DNA of 64,000 nt, taken from NCBI GenBank assembly GCA_017612805.1, contig JAGAFD010000010.1:1-64000 (forward strand), given 5' to 3'. Origin of the DNA: Bacilli bacterium. Lineage in GTDB: Bacteria; Bacillota_I; Bacilli_A; RF39; UBA660. Shown in pieces: positions 7,784 through 16,144 of this stretch. Position 1 is the first letter of the stretch; every line of letters starts with the position of its first letter. The translations under genes and the position numbers were made by a program. The notes under the pieces are model-generated. The model searched no databases. It was not told where the DNA came from and saw only the letters and a list, made by a program, of their open reading frames with translations.

Positions 7784-9326
7784 TGAAAAAGGCGAAGAAG
7801 AATCCAATAGTGTAGGAAATCAAAGAAAATTAATTGATTATTATTTATTAGGAAAAAAGGATTTAACAGTTTATAAATATTATGTTGATGATGGTTATAC
7901 TGGAACTGATTTTAATAGACCTGGATACAAATCATTGCTAAATGATATAAAGAATAAAAAGATTAATGGAATAATAATTAAAGATTTATCTAGATTAGGA
8001 AGAAATTATATTTTGGTAGGCGATTTTTTAGATGAAATAGTTCCCACATATAATTTAAGGTTTATATCAGTTAATGATAATGTAGATAATTATATTAATA
8101 GAGATTCTATGGATTCATTGGAAATACCCTTTAAAAATCTTATGAATGAAAACTATTCAAGAGATTCATCTAAAAAAATGAGAAGTTCTTTAAAGGCTAG
8201 TAAAAAGTCAGGAAACTTTATAGGAAAATATGCTCCATTTGGTTATCTAAAAAATGATGATGATTGCCATAAATTTATAATAGATGATGAAGCAGCAAAA
8301 ATAATAAAACAAATATTTAAATTAGCTTTGTCTGGATTAAGTAAGCAAGAAATTATAAAAGAATTAAAAAATAAAAATATTCCAACACCTAGTGTTTATT
8401 TAAATCAAAAATACAATTTAAAATTAGTTAGAATAAGTAAAGTATGGAATACCGATATGATTGATATGATTTTAAAAAATGAAAACTATGTTGGTAATTC
8501 TGTTCAAGGAAAAAGAAAGAGAATCAGCCATAAGACACATAATATGGTAAGAATAGCAGAAGATGATTGGATTATATATAATAATCATCATAAAGCTATT
8601 ATAGATGAAAAAATATTTAATCAAGTGCAAGATGTTATGTATAACAGAAATAATAGAATTAATAATAAAGGAAATTATAATAAATATTGTGGCTTTTTAA
8701 GATGCTCTGAATGTGGTAGTAATTTGTATAGATTTACAACTAAGAAGAAATCTGGAACAGTACCTTTTTATTATTGTGGTACTTATGTTAAAACTAAGAA
8801 GTGTAATAAACATTTTATACAAGAAAAAGAATTAGATGAAGTAGTATTAGCTACTATAAATAAATATATAGAGTTAATATGTGATGTAGGGAAAAAAATT
8901 GATGATGTAGTTTATTACACAAAAGTTGAATACAACAAAGAAATAAAACAGATAAGACAAAAAGAAATAGAAAAAGAAGCTGCTAAATACAAAAAATTGC
9001 TAGATGATCTTGTAAAAGATTATCAATGCGATTATATAAATCAAGATGATTATGAAAACTTTAAAGAAAAATATTTATTTGAATTAAATAAATTAAATAT
9101 AGAAAAAGAAGATTTAAATAATAATATTAATAATTCATATAACTTAGATTGGATTAATGAATTTAAAAAAACAGGACAGGTAGAAAATATAGATAGAAAT
9201 ATTATTAATTCTTTTATTGAAAATATATTTGTTGGTGATAATAAAGAAATAGAAATCAAATTTAGATATAAAGATCAATATGAAGATGCACTAAGGTATC
9301 TAAAAAATCAAAATAATATGATATAA
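7740..9326 (+). CDS. Large serine recombinase 2 of E1
   Basis: This is a second large serine recombinase, 528 residues, encoded directly after and overlapping the first. The catalytic motif is YLRLS (Ser 13), followed by DLSRLGRNY, a recombinase domain, the zinc ribbon CSECGSNLYRF with a later YYCGTYVKTKKC, and a coiled coil. ATG 7740 with upstream GAAGGTG gives MKKWVVGVYLRLS, matching MSKWRFGEYLRLS of E2. Overlap with gene 1 is not a frameshift, because both proteins have complete catalytic domains. The pair may act together as a two-subunit integrase. Confidence 0.92.
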   Translation: MKKWVVGVYLRLSFDEKGEEESNSVGNQRKLIDYYLLGKKDLTVYKYYVDDGYTGTDFNRPGYKSLLNDIKNKKINGIIIKDLSRLGRNYILVGDFLDEIVPTYNLRFISVNDNVDNYINRDSMDSLEIPFKNLMNENYSRDSSKKMRSSLKASKKSGNFIGKYAPFGYLKNDDDCHKFIIDDEAAKIIKQIFKLALSGLSKQEIIKELKNKNIPTPSVYLNQKYNLKLVRISKVWNTDMIDMILKNENYVGNSVQGKRKRISHKTHNMVRIAEDDWIIYNNHHKAIIDEKIFNQVQDVMYNRNNRINNKGNYNKYCGFLRCSECGSNLYRFTTKKKSGTVPFYYCGTYVKTKKCNKHFIQEKELDEVVLATINKYIELICDVGKKIDDVVYYTKVEYNKEIKQIRQKEIEKEAAKYKKLLDDLVKDYQCDYINQDDYENFKEKYLFELNKLNIEKEDLNNNINNSYNLDWINEFKKTGQVENIDRNIINSFIENIFVGDNKEIEIKFRYKDQYEDALRYLKNQNNMI

Positions 9327-9327
9327 T
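9319..9327 (+). promoter_or_regulatory. Outward extended -10 promoter of E1
   Basis: TG-A-TATAAT overlaps the stop codon of recombinase 2. An identical TGATATAAT overlaps the stop of the last E2 recombinase (47510-47518), directly upstream of rbgA. It points out of the element. Confidence 0.6.
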
Positions 9328-9373
9328 GTTATTTGAAAAGTTTTTCTTAAAACTTATTTAAGGAAGTGATTTT

Positions 9374-9487
9374 ATGAAAAATAATGAAAATAATTCTGGT
9401 CTTAACAAAACCGTTATCAATTGGTTGATTACGATTTATAGTAACTTTTTGGGAAACCCTTTATTTATAAGGCTTTGCGAAGAATAA
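9374..9487 (+). pseudogene. Displaced rbgA start fragment, cut off by E2
   Basis: The ORF starts at ATG 9374 after AAGGAAGTGA. It encodes MKNNENNSGLNKTVINW, which parallels MTNNNENNELRKTVINW of intact rbgA at 47554. After the shared INW codons the frame runs into the left end of E2 and stops at 9487 after 37 codons. It never reaches the YPGHM motif. It is best read as the E1-supplied start of rbgA, separated from the rest of the gene when E2 inserted at the same site. Confidence 0.8.
9411..9445. other. Attachment junction E1/E2 (attL of E2)
   Basis: The core CCGTTATCAATTGG (9411-9424) is followed by the left arm of E2: TTGATTACG (9425-9433), seven bases, then GTAAC (9441-9445). The arm is the mirror image of the right arm at 47580-47600 (GTTAC, seven bases, CGTAATCAA). 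The centre TTGG is not palindromic, as needed for directional recombination by a serine integrase. Confidence 0.8.
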
Positions 9488-9506
9488 CATCTTGCATGTT
9501 TATTGT

Positions 9507-9555
9507 TAAAAATAGTAAAAAATAATAAAAAATAGTAAAAAATAGCTAAAAATGG
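9507..9555. repeat. Tandem 10-bp AT repeats near the left end of E2
   Basis: TAAAAAATAG-type decamers repeat about five times (TAAAAATAG, TAAAAAATAA, TAAAAAATAG, TAAAAAATAG, CTAAAAATGG). The 10-bp period keeps A-tracts in phase, which suggests curved DNA near the attachment site or a melting region. No gene is present between 9488 and 9657. Confidence 0.5.
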
Positions 9556-9581
9556 CATAAATTAACTTAGGAATTGAGGGG

Positions 9582-9600
9582 TTGATTACGACACAGTAAC
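9582..9600. repeat. Second arm-type sequence, possible old attachment remnant
   Basis: TTGATTACG recurs here, followed by five bases and GTAAC. The arm at 9425-9445 has seven bases between the same blocks. The preceding four bases are GGGG instead of TTGG, so it is not a complete core. The five-base spacing equals that of the E1 right arm (TTAAC, AAAAC, CGTTATCAA at 9402-9420). Confidence 0.4.
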
Positions 9601-9613
9601 CACCTTAATTTAG

Positions 9614-9637
9614 CACATCTTATGATGTGTTTTTTTT
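9614..9637 (+). terminator. Terminator hairpin before the parB-like gene
   Basis: The stem CACATC / GATGTG with loop TTAT is followed by eight T residues, only 20 bases before the start codon of the next gene. An almost identical hairpin lies at 43555-43575, so the same control element appears at both ends of E2. Confidence 0.6.
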
Positions 9638-9657
9638 ATGCCAAAAAGGAGGATTTT

Positions 9658-10527
9658 ATGAAAGAAGAAATTGTGAAACTTAATGTATCTGATATTTCAG
9701 ATTTTCCTAAACACCCATTCAAAATCAATAATGATTTGAATTATGAGGAACTAAAAGAAAGTATAAAAGAAAATGGTATTTTAGTACCTGCAATTGTTAG
9801 ACAAAAAGAAGATGGAAATTATGAAATGATATCAGGTCATAGAAGAAAGAAAATATGTGAAGAAAATGGTATAGAACAAATTCCATGTATAATTAAAAAT
9901 ATTTCAGATGATGAAGCTGTAATAATGATGGTTGATTCAAATTTACAAAGAGATAAAATTTTACCTAGTGAAAAAGCACAAGCATATAAAATGAAACTAG
10001 ATGCATTAAATCATCAAGGTAAAACTTTGTCCCCATTGGGAACGAAGTCATCATCTGTAGATGAAATAAATGATTCAAAAAGCCAGATATATAGATATGT
10101 AAGACTAACATATCTTATCCCAGAATTATTACAATTAGTAGATGATACTGTATTGAAAGATAAAAGAGCAGTATTAACAATGGGAATAAGACCAGCAGTT
10201 GAATTATCATATTTAACAAAAGATCAACAAGAAATGGTTTATGAAGAAATAAGTTATGAAGATCTAACACCTTCACATGTACAAGCAAAACGAATTCGCA
10301 CATTGGCAGAAAACAATGAATTAGATTCTGATAAATTAGAATCAATCTTTTTAGAGCCTAAACCCAATCAACAAAAACGAATTAGTTTTAATGAGGAAAG
10401 GATCAGAAAAGTTTTACCTAAAGATTTGAAGGATTATAAAATTGAAGATTTTATAATTAAGGCAATAGAGAACTATTCTAAGACATTGGCTTTAGAAAGG
10501 GGTGATTCAAATGATTTAGAAATTTAG
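9658..10527 (+). CDS. ParB/Spo0J-family protein
   Basis: This 289-residue protein has an N-terminal ParB domain: ESIKENGILVPAIVRQ, then YEMISGHRRKKICEENG, the conserved GHRR box near residue 60. VDSNLQRDKILPSEKAQAYK and a helix-turn-helix region follow. ATG 9658 is chosen because AAAAAGGAGG lies just upstream; the longer frame from 9622 lacks an RBS. No ParA partner is adjacent, which is common in ICEs, where such proteins may aid element maintenance or regulate genes. It is the first gene of the E2 left operon, directly after a terminator hairpin. Confidence 0.88.
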   Translation: MKEEIVKLNVSDISDFPKHPFKINNDLNYEELKESIKENGILVPAIVRQKEDGNYEMISGHRRKKICEENGIEQIPCIIKNISDDEAVIMMVDSNLQRDKILPSEKAQAYKMKLDALNHQGKTLSPLGTKSSSVDEINDSKSQIYRYVRLTYLIPELLQLVDDTVLKDKRAVLTMGIRPAVELSYLTKDQQEMVYEEISYEDLTPSHVQAKRIRTLAENNELDSDKLESIFLEPKPNQQKRISFNEERIRKVLPKDLKDYKIEDFIIKAIENYSKTLALERGDSNDLEI

Positions 10528-10582
10528 CACCCTAGAATAACTTATTTACTTAAATTATAATTAATGTAAGAGGTGGAGAAGA

Positions 10583-11206
10583 ATGAAAAAAGTTATAATT
10601 AGCTTAATCATTTTATTCCTTGCTATTGGAGGCTTCTTAGTAAATAATTTAACATCTGTAAGGAATAATGAAGAAGCTAAAACTGTACTTGATACAGTTA
10701 ATTTAGAATCCAAAGAGGATTTATCTGAAAAGGAGGATAAAGAAGATGAACCTATTACAGAAATTATTGAAAATGACAATAGTGGCAATAAAAACATTTC
10801 TAATAATGATGTATCTTCTAATAAGAACAATTTGGAGGGCAATAATGCTACTAACACTAATGTCATAAAAAAAGATGTAAATAAAACTAATATTGTAGAA
10901 CAAGAAAAACCAAAAGAAGAAATAAAAACTGTAGATCCAGAACCAACACCAGAACCTAAAGTAGAACAACATCAACAAACAGCATGGGAAAGTTTAGGAA
11001 TAAGTGAATATGATTATTATAATAAGCCAATGTGGTCTTGGGCTAGAGTTGATTATTCAATAAAAACTTATGGAAACTTTGAGCAAACACATCAAGCTTG
11101 TATTGATGCTGGAAATAATATGGAAGATATTATAAGTTTTTCTTGTACTAATATTAATAGTTATTCAGGAGATTATTTAGGTGATATGCTCAGAGTAAAA
11201 TATTAG
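10583..11206 (+). CDS. Membrane-anchored extracytoplasmic protein, 207 aa
   Basis: An N-terminal hydrophobic segment (IISLIILFLAIGGFLV, residues 4-19) serves as signal anchor. A low-complexity linker rich in Glu, Asn and Lys (residues 30-110) and a proline-rich PEPTPEPKVEQ stretch follow. A compact C-terminal domain (about 125-207) contains WESLGISEYDYYNKPMWSW and two cysteines. The fold is not recognised. The layout suggests a surface domain held away from the membrane. It sits directly upstream of the surface adhesin and sortase genes, so a role in cell contact during transfer is plausible. Confidence 0.65.
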   Translation: MKKVIISLIILFLAIGGFLVNNLTSVRNNEEAKTVLDTVNLESKEDLSEKEDKEDEPITEIIENDNSGNKNISNNDVSSNKNNLEGNNATNTNVIKKDVNKTNIVEQEKPKEEIKTVDPEPTPEPKVEQHQQTAWESLGISEYDYYNKPMWSWARVDYSIKTYGNFEQTHQACIDAGNNMEDIISFSCTNINSYSGDYLGDMLRVKY

Positions 11207-11221
11207 TGAAAGGAAATGAAT

Positions 11222-14020
11222 ATGAAATCAAAAATTTTAAAGTGTGCTATGTTTGGCATACTTTTTTTGTTATCAATTTTTAGTGTACAATCAGTACATG
11301 CTGAACAATACACAGGTCAAGCAATTTGGCCAAGTGAATGGATTAGCAATATTTATATCAAAAAAGTAAAGCCAGATGGATACACTAAATATCAACAAGC
11401 AAAATTTATTAGAAGAAGTGAAGATAATCAATTTGTATATTGTCTACAACCATATACAGATATTGATAATAATTTACCATATTATGATGTTATAAGAGAA
11501 GATTATGCAAGAGTTTTAGGATTTAGTGAAGAACAATGGGAAAGAATTTCCTTACTTGCATATTATGGATATCAATATAATCAAAATGGATATGATCATT
11601 CAGATCAAAAATGGTATGCAATAACACAAGTAATGATATGGAAAACAACAAATCCAGAATCAGATATATATTTTACTGATACATTAAATGGAAATAGAGT
11701 TTCTAAGTTTGATGGAGAAATGGCTGAATTAGAAAGTTTAGTTTCTAATCATTATAAAATTCCTAGTTTTGAAAATGGAATAGTTTTACCAATTGGACAA
11801 ACTAAAAACTTAAATGATTCTAATGGTGTATTAGGAAATTATAAAATAACTGGAACTGAAAATGTAACAGCTTCAATTAATGGTAATACATTATCTGTTA
11901 CTGCAAATAGTATTGGAGAAGGAAAGGTAACTTTTGAAAAGAAAGCTACTAAATATGAAATACCTCCAATAGTGTATTTTAGTGATCATTCTCAAAATGT
12001 ATTTAGAGTTGGGAATTATGATCCAGTAAGAACTAAATTTACATTAAAAGTTATTGGTGGAAGAGTTTCACCAGCTAAAATTGATGTAGAAACAAGAAAT
12101 AATATTCCTCAAGGTGAAGCTAAATTAGGTGGAGCTGTGTATGGAATATATAAAGTTGATGGTACTAGAATAGGACAAGTTGTAACTAATGAAGATGGTA
12201 AAAATACATCAGATTATTTACCAGAAATAGGAAGATTCTATTTATTAGAAGAACAAGCCTCAGAAGGATATTTATTAGATAGTAATAAGTATTATTTTGA
12301 AATAACAGAGGATAACTTAAATCCAACAGTTCAAGTTTTTGAACAAGTAATAAAAAGAGATTTTGAATTTACAAAAGTATATGCTAGTGCTGAAACACAA
12401 ATAATGGAACCAGAAGTAGGAATTAAATTTGGTGTATATAACAATAAAGGCGAATTAGTAAAAGAAATTACAACAGATAATCAAGGCGTATTTAGATTTA
12501 CTTTACCTTACGGACATTATACAGTTAAACAATTAACTTCTACTAAAGGACATGAAAAAATAGGAGATTTTGATATTGAAGTTAAAACTACTGGAGAAGT
12601 AGTAAAAAAAGTTATTTCAAATGCTCCAATAACAGCTAAATTAAGAGTTGTTAAAATAGATGCTGAAACAAAAGAAGTAATAAAAAGAAGTAATATTAAG
12701 TTTAAAATCTTTGATGTTAAAAATAATGAATATGTATGTCAAACAATAACATATCCAAATAAACAAACAATTTGTGAGTGGGAAACAGATGATGAAGGAG
12801 AATTTACAACTGCATATCCATTAATGACAGGGACTTATAGATTAGAAGAAGTGGATCAAGTTATAGATGGTTATTTGTGGAATAGTCAATCACATGAATT
12901 TACAATAGATGATGATTCTCAATTAAGAACTGATTCAGATTATGGAATTATATTTGATACTGCTTTTGAAAATCAAAGAGTTAAAGGTGAAATTCAGATA
13001 GAAAAAACTGGTGAAGTTGCAGAACTTACCGAGAATGGTTTTGAATTTACTACTAAATCTTTAGAAGGTGTTAAATTTGGATTATATGCTTCAGAAGATA
13101 TAATTTGGAACGATAAAACAATTTACACTAAAGATACTTTAGTAGCAGAAAAAACAACTGATAGTGAAGGTAAAATTATATTTGATGAATTATATCTTGG
13201 TAAATATTATGTTAAAGAAATTGAAACATTATCTAATTATGTATTAGATGAAAATAAATATGAAACTGAATTAGTATATAAAGATCAATATACACCAATT
13301 ATCTTTTATTCGGAAGCTGTTTTAAATATTTTAAAAACTGGTAAATTAGAATTTACAAAGACAGATATATCTGAATCTAAAACACTACCAAACACATTAA
13401 TAGAGATTTATACTGAAAATGATGAATTAGTATTCTCTGGTAGAACTGATGAAGAAGGAAAAATAACTATTGAAAGACTTCCTCAAGGAAAATACTATAT
13501 TCTTGAAAAAGAAGCTCCAGAAGGATATAAACTTAATGAAGAAAAAATGCCATTTGAAATTAAAGAAAATGGAGATATTATCAAATCAACTATGAAAGAT
13601 GAAGATATCACAGGGACATTAGAATTTACAAAATTAGATTTTTCAAATGATAATCCTTTACCAAATACCTTAATTGAAATCTACAATGCTGATACAGATG
13701 AATTAGTATTTTCTGGAAGAACCGATGAAAATGGAATAATTACGATTGAAAAATTGAAATATGGTAAATATTACATACTAGAAAAAGAAGCTCCAGAAGG
13801 ATACGAATTAAATGAAGAGAGAATGTATTTTGAAATTAAAGAAGACGGAGAAATAGTTAAATCTATCATGAAGGATAAACAAATTATTAAAGTACCTAAT
13901 ACAGAAGCTAATGATTATAAAGAATTAATATTTAGTGGAATTACATTAGTAGTTGCTGGTGTAGGACTAATTATTTTAAATAAGAAAAAAAATAAAGGTG
14001 ATTCTGATGAAAAAAAATAA
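11222..14020 (+). CDS. Thioester-domain, CnaB-repeat surface adhesin with sortase signal
   Basis: This is a 932-residue cell-wall protein with a signal peptide ending near VHA (residue 27). The N-terminal domain has FVYCLQPY (Cys 74) and WYAITQVMIWK (Gln 136), the Cys-Gln pair of thioester adhesins that bind host surfaces covalently. About six CnaB/SpaA-like domains follow, with FTK lysines and LEKEAPEGY glutamates expected to form isopeptide bonds. The last two are near copies. The tail has VPNTE, a hydrophobic helix and a KKKNK tail, a variant sortase signal. ATG 11222 fits the RBS AAAGGA better than ATG 11216. The sortase gene follows directly. Confidence 0.88.
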   Translation: MKSKILKCAMFGILFLLSIFSVQSVHAEQYTGQAIWPSEWISNIYIKKVKPDGYTKYQQAKFIRRSEDNQFVYCLQPYTDIDNNLPYYDVIREDYARVLGFSEEQWERISLLAYYGYQYNQNGYDHSDQKWYAITQVMIWKTTNPESDIYFTDTLNGNRVSKFDGEMAELESLVSNHYKIPSFENGIVLPIGQTKNLNDSNGVLGNYKITGTENVTASINGNTLSVTANSIGEGKVTFEKKATKYEIPPIVYFSDHSQNVFRVGNYDPVRTKFTLKVIGGRVSPAKIDVETRNNIPQGEAKLGGAVYGIYKVDGTRIGQVVTNEDGKNTSDYLPEIGRFYLLEEQASEGYLLDSNKYYFEITEDNLNPTVQVFEQVIKRDFEFTKVYASAETQIMEPEVGIKFGVYNNKGELVKEITTDNQGVFRFTLPYGHYTVKQLTSTKGHEKIGDFDIEVKTTGEVVKKVISNAPITAKLRVVKIDAETKEVIKRSNIKFKIFDVKNNEYVCQTITYPNKQTICEWETDDEGEFTTAYPLMTGTYRLEEVDQVIDGYLWNSQSHEFTIDDDSQLRTDSDYGIIFDTAFENQRVKGEIQIEKTGEVAELTENGFEFTTKSLEGVKFGLYASEDIIWNDKTIYTKDTLVAEKTTDSEGKIIFDELYLGKYYVKEIETLSNYVLDENKYETELVYKDQYTPIIFYSEAVLNILKTGKLEFTKTDISESKTLPNTLIEIYTENDELVFSGRTDEEGKITIERLPQGKYYILEKEAPEGYKLNEEKMPFEIKENGDIIKSTMKDEDITGTLEFTKLDFSNDNPLPNTLIEIYNADTDELVFSGRTDENGIITIEKLKYGKYYILEKEAPEGYELNEERMYFEIKEDGEIVKSIMKDKQIIKVPNTEANDYKELIFSGITLVVAGVGLIILNKKKNKGDSDEKK
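13346..13882 (+). repeat. Two tandem CnaB-repeat units inside the adhesin gene
   Basis: Units of about 270 bp begin at 13346 and 13619. Both encode LEFTK, PNTLIEIY, ELVFSGRTDE, GKYYILEKEAPEGY and a matching end, with scattered differences. Units this similar could recombine to change the stalk length. Confidence 0.75.
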
Positions 14021-14606
14021 GAGCTGGTTATTATTAATTGGCTCTTTTTTGATTCTTGGAGGTATTAGTTTAATTGCTTATGATTATTATTCTAATTTAC
14101 AAATAAATAATCAAGAAGAACAAGCAATTGAAGAATTTTATAAAATTGAAGATGAAATAGAGGATATTACAGAGGAACCTCAAGAAATAGAAGAAGTGAA
14201 AGAGCAAATTAAAATAAATTATATTGCTGTACTTAAAATCCCTAAAATTAATTTAGAAAGAGGTCTAGTAGATCCTAATAGTTATCTTAATAATGTAAAT
14301 TACAATTTGGAAATATTAAATGGAAGTAATATGCCTGATATAAAAAATGGAAATTTAATAATTGCAGGTCATTCTGGAAGTGCAAGAATTTCATTTTTTA
14401 GAAATTTAGATAAGTTAGTACTTGGTGATGAAATATATATAGATTATAAAAATAATACTTATAAATATAAAGTTGTAGATCTTTATGATATAGAAAAAAC
14501 TGGAACAGCAGAGATTATAAGAGATAAATATAAAAGTACACTTACACTAATTACTTGCAGACATAATACTAATAAACAAATAATAGTAATTTGTGAGCAA
14601 TTTTAA
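14007..14606 (+). CDS. Sortase (transpeptidase), 199 aa
   Basis: This sortase would attach the preceding adhesin to the cell wall. It has an N-terminal membrane segment (WLLLIGSFLILGGISLIAY), an acidic linker, and the catalytic domain with IIAGHSG (catalytic His) and TLTLITCRHN (catalytic Cys). The Arg normally found about eight residues after Cys appears to be replaced by Gln in TNKQIIV, although a Lys precedes it and an Arg directly follows Cys. ATG 14007 is used because AAAGGTG lies 8 nt upstream. It overlaps the adhesin gene end, so the two are translationally linked. Confidence 0.88.
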   Translation: MKKNKSWLLLIGSFLILGGISLIAYDYYSNLQINNQEEQAIEEFYKIEDEIEDITEEPQEIEEVKEQIKINYIAVLKIPKINLERGLVDPNSYLNNVNYNLEILNGSNMPDIKNGNLIIAGHSGSARISFFRNLDKLVLGDEIYIDYKNNTYKYKVVDLYDIEKTGTAEIIRDKYKSTLTLITCRHNTNKQIIVICEQF

Positions 14607-14627
14607 ATTGCTATAGAAGGAGGATTA

Positions 14628-15443
14628 ATGAATGATAATATAAAAGATTTTCAAATATTTGGTATTACAGGTTATACTGTTATGTCAAATTATCACTTAC
14701 AAGATAGGAACTTATCAATAAAAGCTAAAGGTCTTTTATCATTAATGTTAAGTCTTCCAAAAACTTGGGATTATTCAATTAATGGATTGGTTACTTTATC
14801 AAAAGATGGTAGAGATTCAATAAAGAATACTTTAAATGAATTAAAACAAGCTGAATATATACAAATAGAGGAACATAGAGAACCAAATGGACATTTTAAA
14901 TATAAATATTCAGTTTATTATCTACCATATCCTAAATGGCTTGAAATGAGTAAATTAACCGAAGGTGGATTTACCGCATCGGTTGAACCGTCATCGGTAA
15001 ACCCCAAAGAAGAAAAGAATAATATAATAAAGAATAATAATAAAAAAGATAAAATAGATAAAACACAAGACCTTTCAATGCCTTGTGAAGAAATTAAACA
15101 TAATATTGTAACTAAAGAGCTTATTAGAAGAGAATATATTTCTGAAGATGATAGTAGCTCTTTTTTATTTGATGATTTATTTAATCAATTAATGGAAGAA
15201 GGTCATAATTATAAAGATTTATTAATTATGTCTAATTATATTGTATCAAGAATAAAAGATAGACATTTTAAAGATGAGAATAATAATGATATTCAAAATA
15301 GATATGGTTATTTCAAATATGCATTAATATCTAACATTAATAGATTTGAAAATATGCCAGATGAATTATTTTCACCAGATGACTTTTTTGATGACTATGA
15401 TTGGTTAAATGATCCAGAAGATGAGGAGGACTTAGAACTATGA
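14628..15443 (+). CDS. Replication-initiator-like protein with N-terminal winged helix
   Basis: This 271-residue protein has the N-terminal segment YTVMSNYHLQDRNLSIKAKG, then LLSLMLSLPKTWDYSINGL and KDGRDSIKNTLNELKQAEYI. This is typical of helix-turn-helix replication proteins of ICEs and phages (RepA_N/DnaD-like). The middle is low complexity (KKEEKNNIIKNNNKKDK type). The C-terminal region YGYFKYALISNINRF resembles the DUF6017-like tail of such proteins. It likely binds the element origin or helps load replication proteins. AGGAGG precedes ATG 14628. It is followed by a small gene overlapping by 4 nt and then ssb. Confidence 0.75.
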   Translation: MNDNIKDFQIFGITGYTVMSNYHLQDRNLSIKAKGLLSLMLSLPKTWDYSINGLVTLSKDGRDSIKNTLNELKQAEYIQIEEHREPNGHFKYKYSVYYLPYPKWLEMSKLTEGGFTASVEPSSVNPKEEKNNIIKNNNKKDKIDKTQDLSMPCEEIKHNIVTKELIRREYISEDDSSSFLFDDLFNQLMEEGHNYKDLLIMSNYIVSRIKDRHFKDENNNDIQNRYGYFKYALISNINRFENMPDELFSPDDFFDDYDWLNDPEDEEDLEL

Positions 15444-15667
15444 AAAATATAGAGGAAATTAAATTAATGGAAATAGAAGCATTAAGTGAATTTGAAGATC
15501 ATATTGGATTAGTTTTAGCAGATATGGATATCTATAGAGAATATCTTGATAGAAAAGAGTATAAGCAATTTCAAAAGTGTTATGACTATTTAGATAATTT
15601 ATGGGAGAAGATAGAAGATATTATTGCTAAATTAACTGATGCAGATGAACGAACTAAAAAAAACTGA
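15440..15667 (+). CDS. Small acidic hypothetical protein, 75 aa
   Basis: It overlaps the replication gene by 4 nt and has GAGGAGG upstream, so it is co-translated with it. The sequence is a charged, helical pattern (ADMDIYREYLDRKEYKQFQK) with no known domain. A helper of the replication protein is possible; function not recognised. Confidence 0.6.
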   Translation: MKNIEEIKLMEIEALSEFEDHIGLVLADMDIYREYLDRKEYKQFQKCYDYLDNLWEKIEDIIAKLTDADERTKKN

Positions 15668-15769
15668 ATTTTTATAGCATTGAAAGGTGGTGGTTTATGA
15701 ATCATTAGTATTCAGTTATAGATAACCTGAATTAAATAAAAACTAAATAAAATTGAAAGGAGGATAAAC

Positions 15770-16138
15770 ATGATGAATCAATTTTGGGGAGTTGGAAGAC
15801 TTGTAGCACAACCTGAAGCAAAAGAATCTGAAAATGGTGCAAAGTATTTAAATTTTACTTTAGCAGTTCCAAGAAGCTATAAAAATGCTGATGGAGAATA
15901 TGATACAGATTTTCTAGATGTTGTTACATTTGGACCTGTTGCTGATACAACAGCAGAATATTGCCATAAAGGTGATCTTGTTGGAGTAAAAGGTCGTGTT
16001 GAAACATCAGTATATGAAAATGCTGATGGGGAAAAGAAAAAAAGTGTTCAACTTATTGCTGATAAAATTAGTTTTTTATCTAGTGCTAAGGTTAAAGAAT
16101 CTGACAATGTTAAAGTTTCAGATGGTTTAGATATGTAA
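15770..16138 (+). CDS. ssb: Single-stranded DNA-binding protein
   Basis: This 122-residue OB-fold protein begins MNQFWGVGRLVAQPEAKESE. It contains NFTLAVPRSYKN, DFLDVVTFGPVADTTAEYCHKGD and GVKGRVETSVYENADGEKK, the standard bacterial SSB core. It lacks the usual acidic C-terminal tip (DDDIPF), ending in VSDGLDM instead. AAAGGAGG lies before ATG 15770; ATG 15773 is an alternative. In ICEs such proteins protect transferred single strands. A structured region follows it before the secretion genes. Confidence 0.9.
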   Translation: MMNQFWGVGRLVAQPEAKESENGAKYLNFTLAVPRSYKNADGEYDTDFLDVVTFGPVADTTAEYCHKGDLVGVKGRVETSVYENADGEKKKSVQLIADKISFLSSAKVKESDNVKVSDGLDM

Positions 16139-16144
16139 TATATG

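Larger units (their letters stand above)
1..9424 (+). mobile_element. Element E1 (right part), serine-recombinase element in rbgA
   Basis: This is the right-hand part of an integrated element whose left end lies outside the window. It holds a type III restriction-modification system, an XRE regulator, a terminator-punctuated regulatory stretch, several small proteins and two consecutive large serine recombinases. Its right boundary is set by the core CCGTTATCAATTGG (9411-9424), which matches the core CCGTAATCAATTGG inside intact rbgA at 47591-47604. The module 3886-9487 matches 42403-47604 of E2 in gene order. No transfer genes are visible in the part present, so whether E1 can conjugate is unknown. 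Confidence 0.8.

Noticed and set aside
9622-9657. Longer N-terminus for the ParB-like protein
   Set aside because: It begins inside the terminator hairpin and its T run; the start at 9658 has a strong RBS.
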